Source of the DNA: Carallia brachiata
Taxonomy: Eukaryota; Streptophyta; Magnoliopsida; Malpighiales; Rhizophoraceae
Assembly (NCBI GenBank): GCA_021464245.1
Contig: JADCRB010000043.1
Coordinates: forward strand, 2,801,480 to 2,865,479
Direction: 5' to 3'
DNA: 64,000 nucleotides
Within the stretch, counting starts at the first letter, position 1. The number at the start of each line of letters is the position of its first letter. Below, one piece after another: positions 49,321 through 62,555 of this stretch. The notes below the pieces were generated by a model that worked only from the letters and a program-made list of their open reading frames with translations, was not told the origin of the DNA and did not search any database. Position numbers and translations under genes: made by a program.

Positions 49321-49455
49321 CTTTCAGTTAAGATTTTTCTTTTTATTTTTTTTTTTTTGGTGTCTTCAGTTAAGATTTTTCTTTTATTTTTTTTTTTGGT
49401 GTCTTCAGTTAAGATTTTACTTTTTTTTTTTTTTTTTCAGTTAAGATTTTTCTGT
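49321..49455. repeat. T-rich minisatellite upstream of FKBP gene
   Basis: Four copies of a CAGTTAAGATTTT unit begin at about 49,325, 49,367, 49,406 and 49,438, separated by long T runs. It lies 90-220 bp 5' of the FKBP start codon, in the likely promoter or leader. Poly(A)-rich repeats on the gene's strand could be length-polymorphic. Confidence 0.75.
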
Positions 49456-50759
49456 TGGGATTTGTAAACAAAAATCCATCAACTTGGGAATCGCCGGGGC
49501 CCACACAAGGCTGCGATTCTGTTTGGGCCTGAAGGCAAACCTTCGCCTCCTTCTATGCTCCAGCCCAATGGGGCAACTGAAAAATTGGGTAGCCTATCAG
49601 CAATAGTTGAGGTAACGTAGTGGCCTCTAACTGAGGAACTAAAGTCTCATTAAAAAATAATTGAGATTCAAACTCTAGTCTTCCCTCGACTTCTCTTGCA
49701 TGTAATGGCTTTGTCATCTCTTTTATGGACAAAAAAAAAAGAAAAGAAAAGTGATAATGAATATCTTTCAAAATGTGGGCCTCGTTAAGTTATATACAAT
49801 GTTGTAATTTGTGCTGGCCATTTGTGTTGGGCTAAGACTAAAAAGAATCCATTGGGCCCATCTTGATGCTTAACGTTAAAAAAAAAAGAACGAATCAGAA
49901 TGTCAATTTTTGGGCTGCAGTCGATTTAAAAATTGTCGTTGGACTTTAAGTCTGTGGCTGCTTCCCCGTTTGGAACCTTGAAGTTTGGTGGGCTTTAACG
50001 AGGTCTACACCAATGAAAAAAAAAAAAAAAGCAAAACCACAAAAAAATGATATTATTTTTTCAGTAACCTGTACCCAACAAAAAAAAAAAAAAAATGATA
50101 TTATTTTTTTTCAAAATTTCTCTTCGAATACCCAAATGGTAATGCTATAGATCTTGAAATTTTGAGCGTCAAGTGGATTATTGCATATTTACCATTATAC
50201 ATGGCGTGAATTAGGCAAAAGATTTACTTAATCTAACGTCATAAAAGAGACTGTATTCTTTATATATAAATATTCGATGCTGCAACATTAGGCAGGTGGG
50301 CACTCTTTCTCTTTCCTTTGTTCTAATGGAAATTGGCGTCAAGAATACTATCGCAGCATCAGTTCACTCTAATGGGTTTCTAGATAGGAATATAATAATA
50401 TTTTAATTTTTTTTTTTAAGATTAGGGTATAGAATTTGAATTTAAATTTTATAATCTAGGGTCTTAAAAAAATAAAATAATGATTGGGACATGATTCTTG
50501 ATGCAGACAAAGTAAGAATTATTCTCTACACTCATTCATATTCTATCTTTTTTTTTTTTTTTTAAACAAAAGATTTTAAAGACTTATTATTAAACTTGAT
50601 CAAATTAAGACAGTCAAACTTTGATAAAAAAAAATAAAAACAAGACAAAAATTTGTGAGATGAAGTTAAGACAAGCCCCTGACCCCCACGGCCCCGCATT
50701 AATAGGGCCGCCTTGCACCTCTATACTTAATATATAACCATCTCTACTAATCATGGTAA
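49456..50759. other. Intergenic region between FKBP and WAT1 genes
   Basis: No gene is seen. It is plain AT-rich DNA with several A/T runs. It holds the upstream region of the FKBP gene and the 3' flank of the WAT1-related gene. Two neighbouring ATGATATTATTTTT copies (about 50,047 and 50,096) sit next to A runs, a small local duplication. Confidence 0.5.
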
Positions 50760-51466
50760 TTAAGCTTTTGATGGTTGCTTAGCGATCATGGGGGGCTGTG
50801 ACATTGGAACATTAATCGCCACAGCCGGTACATCAACGTTAGCCTGATTTCTCTGCATTTCAATGTCATTTGCCTCGCTATCTTGAGTAGTTATTGATTT
50901 TTCCTGGCCAATTTCCCCAGTGCATATACTTGGCTCTGGAATTGTCTCCACTTCTTTTTCTTTGTATTCCTTGTACTTGCCCCACAGAACCGCATAAAGT
51001 CCAGCAACAATTAGTATGGCACCAAGAACACTGTAACATTGTAGTTAAACAAAATTAATATTAGTGGTGGGTTACAATTTAATTAGAATGTTCATCACGA
51101 AAAGGAAGACAAGGACAACAAATTTTTAATGTGAATAATATATTACCCTCCCATGTAAATCTTTTCAGCAAGAATGAAAGATCCCATGATTGCTACTATG
51201 ATCATCATCAATGGGCTGAAGGCAGTGACAAAGACAGGTCCTCTTTTCTGCATGACAAGCCCTTGGACATAGTATGCAATGCTTGATGACACGATCCCCT
51301 GTTTACAATTACCGTTAGAAAAATATTAAGTAATAATATTTAAGTAATAACAAAATAATATGAACTGTTAAATGATTGAAATTTTAAAAAAAAATAAGTA
51401 ATTAAATATTATTGAATGAATTATATAATTATTTAATTATCATTTAAAATTAAATTATGTAATGAA

Positions 51467-51513
<47 letters not shown>

Positions 51514-52968
51514 GCTCAGAGCAACAAAATAAAAAGTTGCATCTTTTATGGATGTAGAGAAAGAGAGAGAGAGGAACTCACAGCATAAGCGGCGGCAAGA
51601 AGATTCATGTCCCATCCAATGTTCCAAACAGAGGGCTTGTGTTCCATCACAAAGGTGACAGCTATGGATTGCAGTGTGCCCAAAAAGCACACAAGGGATG
51701 TAAGTGAAAGCTGAGCCGGGTACCTCCTAAGTGTTACTGCCTGTAAGAGTAAAAGGGTATCATCAATACTGTTTAACAGATGTTATCAAAGAACTAATTA
51801 GGCTTATTTGCATTTAATAATGTCTATTAACTATTAAGCTTGGAATTTTAGTTGGTTTGTTTACTTGGAGAATGAAGAATGAGGCCCAAGCAAGTGTGGC
51901 AATGATGAGGAGAATAGAACCCTTGAACCAGTCTTTGTCAGCAGATCCAGAAGTGGCATCAGGAACAGAGGATCTATGGACGTGGATATGGTCAGACCAG
52001 ATGAAATTGATGACATGACCTTTGTACACTGTCATCAACATGGCTCCAGCCACAGTCACTATTGTCCCAATCACCTTTGCTTGGCATCTGATTTTCTTGA
52101 TGTCCACCTTTTCCATCCTATCATTAATTTTCAACCAATAGATAATCCATTGGTCAGGCCAAAAGGCAGGATATGAAATTAATGATTTATATAGGCATTC
52201 GTTTTGCAAAAAACGACTTAGTACATACATACACATACACGTACACTTATATATACCTGCAAAGAACTGCCATGACGAATGTCATTGCTGGTAGCATGTT
52301 ACTCATGGCACAGGAGAAGGTGGGCGACGTGAATTTCAGCCCCGCATAGTAGAAGTTTTGATCAATCACAGGCCTGTTAGATTAGAAAAAGAGAGCCAAA
52401 AAAAATACATATATATTCAATCAAGTTTGATTTTCTGCACCGTTGCAGTGTGTGTATATATATATATATCTTAATTACAACTACTCTCAAGCTTTAGACT
52501 ATTGTGCTTAAGGAGAAAAATGGTACTAACCCAAGAAGACCCAGCACGAACATTTGCACGAAAATGGGAAATGTAATCTTGGGCCTTACTTTCCTGCACA
52601 TAAAGCCAATTAATCATACGTGAAAAACTTTGCTACCATAAGCCCCAGATAATAAATAAACACAGCTTTTCTTTCTAATTCTCTCTTAATCAACAGGATT
52701 GATTAATTAATATTTTGTCCATGATCACATGAGCAAATAAATTTATATATAAATAAATATACCTTTCGAGAACAATAGCGAAAGGAGCGATAACAGCAGT
52801 GGCAAAGGCGTGCCTATAGACTACCAAAACGTAGTGGCTCATCCCACTATTGAGGGAAACCTTGGTGATGATGTTCATACCCGCATATCCGAATTGCAGA
52901 GATACCATGGCTATGTATGGCTTAGACCTTTGAATAAAACTACCAAAAGTTCGTAGCTTTCCCTCCAT
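50760..52968 (-). CDS. WAT1-related / UMAMIT (nodulin MtN21-type) transporter, 406 aa
   Basis: Membrane transporter of the plant drug/metabolite (EamA) superfamily; family members move amino acids or auxin at the plasma membrane or tonoplast. Seven exons: 52,763-52,968; 52,531-52,593; 52,257-52,373; 51,865-52,117; 51,582-51,740; 51,147-51,298; 50,760-51,030. They join in phase to 1,221 nt ending in TAA. Family marks: LQFGYAGMNIITKVSLNSGM at the start, YRHAFAT, QNFYYAGLKFTSPTF, GTIVTVAGAMLMTVYKG, RYPAQLSLT, SIAYYVQGLVMQKRGPVFVT and the end of the second EamA repeat, GAILIVAGLYAVLWGKYKEY. About ten membrane segments in two EamA repeats are expected. The hydrophilic tail (about 340-406) is Gln- and Glu-rich. 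The exact subfamily and substrate are not readable. Confidence 0.92.
51467..51513. repeat. (TTA)n microsatellite in WAT1 intron
   Basis: About 15 TTA units inside the intron between exons 5 and 6 of the WAT1-related gene; likely length-polymorphic. Confidence 0.9.
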
Positions 52969-53137
52969 TTTTTTTTCTTTTGTTGTTAGATTACTGCTTT
53001 AAGTCTTTCTAATTAGAAGGAACAGTAGAAAATAAGAGAAACGAAGAGAAGTGAATGAAGGTGTAAGTATGTTAGGAGGAGGAAGACTACTTGAAGTTGG
53101 TTGTGTCTATCCTACGTAAAACTATGGAAGCAGCTCA

Positions 53138-53149
53138 CATATATATATG
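53138..53149 (-). promoter_or_regulatory. Likely TATA box of WAT1-related gene
   Basis: CATATATATATG on the minus strand, about 170 bp upstream of the ATG at 52,968, leaving a leader of about 140 bp. It is the only good TATA-like run close upstream. Confidence 0.45.
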
Positions 53150-56100
53150 GGCAGTTGGGGAAGAGAGAGGGAGAGAGATGATGGGGCATCTATCCAAATA
53201 TTGTTAATTAATTAAGAGTATCAAGCACACCTTATACATGTAAAAATCTTATCTCTTATTTTATACACTCAAGAAAATAAAAGAGAGTTTAAGAACTGTT
53301 GCTTGTCTATTTATTTAATTTTTTTATGAGTCTAATTTATTTATTATTTTATATTACATAAATTTAATTTATTATTTTTAAATTTAAGTAGATTTCATTT
53401 ATTATGTGAGGTAAAATTATTAATGTATTATACTAAAAAAATGTGAATTAAATTAAATTTCCCTATAATCTATATATCACACGTGAGTTTGCTAGACCTA
53501 CTTGAATATTCGTAGTTATTTAATTTGACAAATTATATAGCCACTTTACTTCTAGAAGTGAAGATCTCGGGCTCGAGTGAGCCAATTAATAAAAAATAAA
53601 AGTTATTTCATTTTCTTTTGTTAAAAAAAAAAAAAGAAGACATATCCTTGTAGGAGTTTCATCTTGTCAATCAATCCAAATTGATTGAGATACCAACCCA
53701 TGTGCACCAATTAGGTGTCATTCATTGGAATAGTTTTATGACTGATCAAAATTCGAGTTCAAAATTTCAATCCGAAAAGAAAAAATACTAGCCCCTGTGT
53801 GCACATGTACATAGCTATATTTGCTAAATATGATTTTCCAATGCATATGCATAATAATATGGATTAAAATTGTTCAAAAAAGAATAATGTGGGTTAAAGG
53901 TGATGTGCGGCCGCCATTGTTGTGGGTGATTGGAAGGTTATGCTGAGGTTGGGATCCACGTTGGTTTTTGCCTAGTGGTGGCAATCGAAAATTAATTGAG
54001 ACGTAACAAAATACAGTGAAGCTTGGCGCATGCTGATACCGATATTAATATTGGAGGGCCACTTTTTATATCGTAAGTTCGTAACTTACAATATTGGGGC
54101 AGTAATAATGGTGGTTTTGGCCCATGCACGGTGGTGGGTTGTTCTCTTTTGGACGCCGCGTTACGACGCTTCTTTGAATGTGATGATACGTAGTGGATGC
54201 TTCGTAATCAATGAAGTTTATGACATGTATTTAATCATTCATGCAATGCTCTCTTAATCCTTCCCCATTTATGAAAGTATCCATTGGAATTTCAGTTAAG
54301 TTTCCATCAAATTATTCAATGCACAAAAGGTTGTTGTATGGTGTTGATGGGACATTGCTCACTTTACGAACTGAGATATATCTTCTGTGAGATAGAATAA
54401 CCGAATATATGTGGGTATTTAAGAATCTATGTGACTTACACCATGCATCCATTAGAGGCTTTATGGAGTGCCCTGTCATGAAACTGTTCATTACCGAATC
54501 AATCAAACACTTCTATTAATTTCTTAATTATTTAATTAATGCAGTTTTGTTGTTATTTTCCTTGAATTCCATCAATGGTGTCGTGTAAGTAACCAACCCA
54601 GCATAATTATGTTGGTTATAAGAGCAGAGTTTTCAAACCTTATAAAACTTCTTTAAATTTACACAAGTTGTATTTATATTCATTAACGTCATATATAATT
54701 TCTTTAAAATTTATAGGCATTTTTTCAATTAATCACCTTAGGATGAAATAAAGATCCTAACTATCGACTTCCAAATCAAAATTGAGAAAAAAAAAAAAAA
54801 GGGAGAGAGAGAAGAAAATCAAGCTTTTTTATGTTTAATTTTAGTTTTTTGCTGTTCGTACTGAAGCTGGAACATTGAATGGGTTGTGGTGTGAGAACCC
54901 GGAAGTGCTTTCGCATGTGCGATCGTGACGGTATTTTTTTTCTCCCATTAATAGTATTTTTTTTTTAATCTATGAAATCGATGGTAACTCATTATTAGAA
55001 AGAGAGTAAGTAAGAGAGATAACTGAAGTTCAAACTTCATACTTAAAAACTTAATAGATTTAGCAGCTCAAATTCTTTTCATGCCTACCAAACTTCAGAA
55101 CATTTTTTTTTTAACATTAAAACTCATTTTTTTCATACCAAAGTTGAGAACATTCACACTACCCAAACTATAGGACATGAAAATGAAGATCTCATTTGGT
55201 TCCTCGTCACCAAAGGCTGACTGGCCCTGCGCTGTGCCGATCCCTTCTTTAATTTTTTTTATTCCAAACCTAACTTTAAAGGTTTTAAGAACATCGAATT
55301 AATAATGAAAGCATATGGTCCACTCATGTATATTTTATTCTGTTGAGTGGTGATCGGTTCGCCGCACCATGGAATATTGGCCATATGTGGGTAATAACAG
55401 ATTGAGAGAAAAAAATAAATAAAACTTTGGTATTTTATTTGGATTATACTTATGTGGCACATGTTAAGGAAATTGGAACAAAACTTTAGAATAAGGTACT
55501 GAAAATATTGTTAATGTTACCTAATCCAACCCAAATTAATTATATAACACTATATGAAACTCAGTCCAAATATTGACCCAAACACAAGGAATCTCTGGGT
55601 CAATAGATTACTAATTTAACTAGTCGATCATTGTTGACGTTTAATATTTATATGTTATTTATGTATTCTACATGTGTCTCATATCTAACATACTTTTATA
55701 TACTTTTATGAACTTCTAGTACAAATCAAAAAAGAAAAAGCTTAAGGACTGTTTTGTGCTCCTCAACCCACCTCACTCTCTAAATTACTCACACAATCCT
55801 TAGGCGTCCATGAGTAGTTATAGATGAACTGAAATGGTGGAAATTAAATATATATACATGTGAACAACATTTCTCCTGTAGACAACATTTCATAAGGTGG
55901 TGGTGTTTTTTTTTTTTTTTTCGCTTTAGTGGGGCACTTGGCAGCACGCGTACGTCGACTATGTTTTCGCTAATTTCATTTTGTTGATTTTTTCCACCGA
56001 GGAACAGCAAGCAGCCAAGCTATATCTAGTCCAAGGCAGTCGAAGGCAGCACAATTTTGTGCTTTAACTTTGCATTTTTCAGCACTATGAAAGTTATCTC

Positions 56101-57500
56101 TATGGGCTCAACAACTGCGGGGAACATGCAGTTTTTTTTGTCCAAATTACACGTCTAAAATGCCCAAAAAAATCATGTCTCTCGTTCTATTCAACTTTTT
56201 ATTATATGGTTTCAGAGAAGCACCATTACGGCAGAGATTTTCTTTGTTTCATTTTACCAAATGACTATTTGTTTTAGCACAGACATTTATTATATGGTTT
56301 CCCAACAATTAGTCATATAGTTTGTTAGTAGAGTAAACATATAAGAGTCAATATAAACACTAATTTCTTTGATTTTTTTGCCTATATATTTATGGGTTTT
56401 TTTTCATATTTTTTATACCTCTGATGCACATCAAATTTAGCAGTATTGTATATCATAAGTAAAAACAAAAAAAAAATTACAAAAACTTAGGAAACTTACA
56501 AATAATTTTGATGTGCATAAAAGCTAACTGCGTCACTTCTGCGTTTTCATCCATTTTGTCAGTCTATCATTTTTCAATAATTATTTTCATCTGGAACCAC
56601 CGGGATGGTCCTTCCCTTCCTTACATCATATGGGACCTTAAACAGTTCAATGGACTAATTTGAGAGCATGCATTGTGGCTAAGTGGGGCACCAAAATTGG
56701 CCGAAATGGTCATCTAATCACCTCCCAGTCATGGCAGAAACTGTGACGTATTTGCAATATAATTGCATGACCGACAAAACTAGGTGCAAACAAATTGCAA
56801 TGGCCCACTAAGAATGGTCCGATCACAGTCACTTTCTTTTGTCGTTGAATAAAAAAATAAAAAAGGACTCAGAAATGTGCTTGGCAAATTATGGAGAAAA
56901 AATGGATTACAAAAGGGTGGCATGATGTGTTGGGTTCCCCTTTGCCAATCAAGTGGTCGGCAGCAGTGTGCCCTAAACTTTTAGTTGAATGAAGGCTGTC
57001 ATCGAGAGCACCCCACGTGTGCAAGGGGGTAGTGAAATTATTGCGGGGGCCCTAAAATAATAAGTGGGTTTTGATTTGAATCAATTCAAATTGCATTGCA
57101 TATGTCAAAATGCATGCTTATTCAATTTTATGATTTCAATCAAATGACGTGCGTATGAGTACATATCTTATGTTGGCAAGGAACCCAAATACAAACAGTT
57201 ACCTGAAACACAAAAAAAAAATAAAAAATGAAGAAACGTGTATTACTAATAAACTTGATTTTATTCTATGGAATACTGCATGCAGCCGCGGGCATTTTAA
57301 AGAATAGCTCGATTCTAGCCGAGATATACAGAAGATTAGAGCATGACCAGTCTACTAATCCTTGTTTGACTCCAATTTTTTGATTTTTTTTTTAATTTAC
57401 TAAATGATATGACACATTTTAAAATAAAAACACATTCATATGGGATGGTAGACCATGAATGCAAGAAGAAAATGCCTTAAGTTTTGGTAATCCATATAGC
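53150..57500. other. Gene-poor intergenic DNA
   Basis: No gene, repeat family or RNA gene could be supported. Open frames are short and lack recognisable motifs. Base composition is AT-rich with A/T runs, for example 54,788-54,801 and 55,908-55,921. Confidence 0.5.
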
Positions 57501-57558
57501 ACTCATCCATTTATTTATTTATTTGGGTTAGTACTCATCCATTTATTTATTTGGGTTG

Positions 57559-57901
57559 TTTTTTTTTTTTTTTTTTTTGATTCATCGGTGGGATAACTCA
57601 TAATTACAAAAATACTAGAATACTAAAGGGTTCAAACGGCACCATTCTTGGCCATTAAACACCCACCATATCCTGTAACAGTAACAATCCAACTCCCTCA
57701 GGCGGCCGATACAAGAAGTAAAATTCAATTGGTAAGGACATACCATGGTTTGCGAGCCAATATGCAACATTATTAACTTCACGATAAATATGATTCATTT
57801 GGACCTTCCAATCTCTATAAATGAGATCCTGACATACTCTCACCAAGCTAGCATACGGATGCGTATCCTCAACCTCATTCTTCACTGCCATCCAGACTAC
57901 C
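57559..57901 (-). mobile_element. 5'-truncated LINE with RNase H-like C-terminus
   Basis: On the minus strand this encodes the end of a plant LINE RNase H-like domain (VCQDLIYRDWKVQMNHIYRE, then NNVAYWLANHG), a stop at about 57,655, a short 3' UTR and a poly(A) tail (T run 57,559-57,578). TTTATTTGG(G/A)TTG flanks both sides (57,546-57,558 and 57,902-57,914), a target duplication with one mismatch. Dead-on-arrival copy, 343 bp. Confidence 0.8.
57655..57891 (-). pseudogene. LINE reverse-transcriptase polyprotein, RNase H fragment
   Basis: A 78-codon open frame ends at the natural LINE stop. The segment REVNNVAYWLANHG corresponds to the RE(A/G)N-VAD-LA-HG stretch of plant I/L1-type RNase H domains, with the catalytic-type Asp replaced by Tyr. 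No upstream reverse transcriptase is present. Confidence 0.75.
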
Positions 57902-58289
57902 TTTATTTGGATTGTTTTATTAATCGTTTATATTTATATAAGTTTTAAAATAGATAAATTAAAAATCCAACCCAGCCCAAGTAAAAATATCAGGTTTACA
58001 AAAGCTTCGGCCTAGATCCAGCCCGGTCCATCCAACGAAGAGCAGTTTATCCAAAAACTCCAAACCCAAATAAAACCTGTAAACGAAAAGGGATACCTGC
58101 ACATTATGGCTGTTCAAAAACCTCGTAACTCGCTAAAAACTGTCTAATTGGTACTGCACCGCACCTATTCACATCTACCAAAATCACAAAAAAAAAATAT
58201 TCGTAGTTTTTAATTTTTGAAAACCGCCAATGACGAATTGATGGTGGTTTCGCAGTTCTAAAAACTACAGTTAACCAATCCGATTCATC

Positions 58290-58291
58290 CT

Positions 58292-58340
<49 letters not shown>
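58290..58340. repeat. (TA)n(GA)n compound microsatellite
   Basis: About 11 TA units run directly into about 14 GA units. No gene is nearby on either side. Confidence 0.9.
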
Positions 58341-58342
<2 letters not shown>

Positions 58343-61300
58343 AGGAGTCTTCAATTTTTTTGTTGTTGTGGATCTGAATAAGCTTGAAAGTGTAGAATTT
58401 TGCAAAAAAATAGGTAATATATAAAATTAACCACTTGCAACATTATGATCAACCAATAAAAGTACTCCAATTTTTTCGATGTTCAAATTGTCATATGGAA
58501 GCCAATTGCCAGACTTGTGCTCTATGGTGACCAGAAGCATGCTGACACAGTTTGCCAATTAAAAGTCTCATTGTAGTGGCTTTTATGCTTTCTAGTGTTT
58601 GATTACAGAAAAAACTCTAAATACTTAATTGACATAAGGGGTGCTTCAGCTATTCCATGAAGACAATATTTGTTAGAATATTCTCAATTAGTATTTCTTG
58701 GAGTAGACTCAAAGGATACTTATATTAAGGAATATTATTAATATGATTCGATTAATAAGGAAATAATTAATTAAACCAATCTCGTCTGTTGATCTCAGTA
58801 TTGATGGACTTACTGAATTAGGTTTAAACAAAAAAAAACCCTAAAGTTTTGTATATATATATAGTCGGTCCTCTCTCTTCCTACACAGACATGAAAACTC
58901 CATCTAAAACGTGTGATTACAGTAAAGGTCAAGAAAGAGAAATCGACTATTAGGTTAAAGAAAAGTTTTAGCCTCTATTCTAACGCAATATAGCTATGAC
59001 TTCCGCTAACTCAAGTGTATCGTTTATATGATTTTATTCAGTTTCAAAATCCTAAAATTATATTTGATGATGATGAGATTTACATTTTAAATCTTACAGT
59101 ATTGTGGTACAAGCTAGAAGACTGAAATGAGAATAGTTTGATGTGAATTCATTAGACCATAAGCTAATGTTTTCTGTTTTCGCTTAATCTCTACAAAACC
59201 AGCAGTTAGAGTGGGTAATATTGACATCACAAATCCAATTCTCATCCGATGCAAGAACGTTATGCCTCGAAAGACAAACTACATAATTAGCGAAATTATC
59301 AAACCGGCCAAATCGCTCAATCCAATCCACAAAATGACGGATTGGTTTGGACGGTTTATATGGTTGACGGATTGGTTACGATTTGAAATTTTCAAACCGC
59401 TACCAGGACAATTTGATTGTAATTTTTTACTTTAAACTGTCTAATATAACTCACGAATACCCCTACCTCATGTGACACATCTTGGTTTCCGTCTCCAACT
59501 ATCGATACACACATGTGCAGAGCATGTCTTGCATACAAATTTAGATATGATCTACTATCATAAAAAAAAAGAGATTGGTAACAAGAGAATTAGGGATCGA
59601 AATCAAAATTCCTTAATTAGAACTTTCAGAAATTTTTGAGGTTCCACTTCAATTAATTAAATAAATATCATTACGTAACAACATACAGTAATTTCTTACA
59701 TTCAATTATATTTGTACATTCAAATAAAATATAATTAATCCGAATCTGTTATTGTTTATTATATCCATTACCAAATTTTTCTCTTTTTTAATCGTCTTTG
59801 TTTTTCTCTAATTAGATCGTCTTCACTCCTGATAGCAATTAGAGAAAACATCTACGTTTCTCCGCATCCCGTTTCTCTTTCTCTCGTGAAGGGATCTAGG
59901 TGTCTCCTTATTTGAGGATCCAAATCGAAGATTAACAAAAAAAAGTTAGCACATTAAAAAAGGAGCAAGTGGAAAACACATAATTATAGCTCCCTATTGG
60001 ATGATAAACTCGATGGTGTTAGTGATTGTTTGTCAATTCAAAGCTTACAGATACAGGAGACTTTTGTAAGTGTTCAAACTTCTTTTTTCTCTTTTTTCTG
60101 TTGCAACTTTTGGTTGAGAATTTGTACTCATTATCTTCCTTATGCATTAATTTGCGACTCTATTTTGATGTATAAATGCTGTATATGAATTATTGGTCCT
60201 CAAATTTAAGTTTATTTTAACACCAACAAAAATTGAAGAATCTTACATAAAAAATTTGAAAAACGTTAAAATGATATAAATCGTTAGATAATTAAATTTA
60301 AAATATAAATAAATACAAATAAATATTATATATTAAATATGACTACATCACTACTTTTATATTATTTAAATAAAATTACATAATAATATTTTTATTTTAT
60401 TTTATGGTAATTATAGATTATTATTCTGGGAAGACCCACCTATTCACAGCCTTAATTGAATCAGTGTCAATGAAGTGACCACTTAATTATTTTATTTTGC
60501 ATCGGTTTAGGCAAAGAATCATTTTTTCTTTTCACTTGTTATTTGAACGTATCGATTAACTTAATTGAACCTTTCTCATAGTCCCCTTTCTAATGTCATC
60601 TCATCTGTTTGTTTGTTTTTTTTTCTTGTGACTGTTCCACCAATATAAATTAAAAAATGTTAACATCATATATATGGCGCAGCAATAACCCAATTTTTCT
60701 AGCAATTTAGTCATCAGGTAGCTAATGTCACTTTCCACTCTGATTCCACTAGCTAATTAGATATAAACCGACACTCGCCAATTGCGATTTCTCCTTACCA
60801 GGAAGCCAGAACACGGCTAATCGATTATAGTGGAATCCATTTTGAAAACCACAATCTTAAGAATCGGTGATGCTAGAGTTATTTGAGAAACAAGTAGTCT
60901 AATTAACAAAGCTAAAGGGCGAAAAAGAGGTTATATGTGGGGTGCGTGGAAATTTGCGTTTCAATGCAAAAAAACGCACAAATCTTTATAAGTTGAACTT
61001 CAAAACAGATGCATTATCCAGACCTTTTCTTGCTTTTAAAAAATAGATAAATAAAAATAGAAATAACAACAAAGTTATTAAGATTTAAATACAGAATTAA
61101 GAAATTTCAATATAGTATTATAATCAGTTGTGCTAAAAATACGAGATATATTTTCTTGCTTTTCAAAGAAGTACTAGTGCCTAATTATTTCATGGACCAA
61201 ATTAATGAAATCGTGTATTGTGTCCATAATTCAACCAAAGATGAATCATCTTGTTCTAGGCTAAGCACAAAGTTCTCACCATCATCTCCATCACCAATTA

Positions 61301-62555
61301 GCTTGCGCCGACCACATGGCAACCGCTACATTGTCCCACATCCCATACCTTTATTCTTTTTTTTTTTTTTGGTTCGCATCAACATTCCACTTTCAGGTTC
61401 ACCTCAACAAAATGCTAAATGCCAATTGCCAAGTGATGTTAAAAGTCATTAGCACAAAGTGCTCACTAGCAAAGCAATAAATTCTACAATATATTTAGAT
61501 CAATGCCAAGAATTCGACCCTTTAGAAGTTGAAACGAGCGCCACCACGACCCTTTTTTCAATTCCTATTTTATGATACTTATAAAGCAATCTCTATGAGC
61601 CATAAATCTTATTTATTTTAATTGTATGGAAGACATAATCAAGTTGTTATGGTATGCATACATCATTCTCTTTGCATTAATTAATCAACAGTTACGATTT
61701 TCCACATCCCACTTTAAGTTGATGAAAAAGAACATAAATAATCACTCTTCATATTTGTCCATCTTTTGTGATGCACAAATTTCTTTTTTCCAATCGTTTC
61801 TTTACGTCAATATCTCCAATCTATGTAGGTTCAGACTTGAGATCCACCTACTTGTAAATTTATCATATTATGGTTGTGGGTGTCCTTGCAGCTATGCCTG
61901 ATTGATTAGAATACATGAAGAGGCTATCTTGCCTCTTTTTTAATTGCAATATGTAGATGGAAGAAATTTATGAGACAATGTTTTACGTGTTTTGTAGAAT
62001 ATTAATTACCGCTTAATAAAGAAAAATGTATGCTATATTTTTCATACGTCTGCTCAAAATTAAATTTCAAAATTTTAAAAATAAAAGTATAAATTTTTTA
62101 CTACCATATTGCATTAATTCTCCATTATTATGTCTCCGTTTTTGTTATGACAAGCCCAAAGCAAAATATAGCTAGTTGATACAACGTTAGGGCTAATTGA
62201 TAATAGAACAAACGTCTTCTCTTCCGTGACCCATATGATTTAAGGCCATATCAGACACAGACAAACTCGGAATTTCAGTTTGGGATGGGCTGGGGCTTTG
62301 GTAAAGAAATCAGAGTCCAATAACCTCTGAAAATGTCCGTTTCTAAGAACCAGTGAAAATCTCCGTTTCTTATATTACTTTAATGTACCAACCTCGCGTA
62401 TGTACATAGTAAAAGAAACAAAGAAGAAAGATACCAGTAGCAGCTAATAATGATGTTTAAACTGAAAATTATCAATTCAGTAATAAAATAAAAATCATTG
62501 AATAAAATAAAAATTTTTTAATCAAAAAAAGAACCAAAAGAACCAAAAAATAGAA
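58341..62555. other. Gene-poor intergenic DNA
   Basis: Nothing supportable was found. Open frames of 60-100 codons (for example 61,156-61,452 on the plus strand) show no motif, hydrophobic pattern or codon bias that would argue for coding. Composition is AT-rich with no clear long repeats. Confidence 0.5.

Noticed and set aside
49246..49467. 73-codon plus-strand frame rich in Phe
   Set aside because: It is a translation of the T-rich minisatellite upstream of the FKBP gene.
31293..52968. A biosynthetic gene cluster that joins CYP98A, FKBP and WAT1
   Set aside because: FKBP and WAT1 have no known pathway link to CYP98A, are single-copy here and lie outside the duplicated units.
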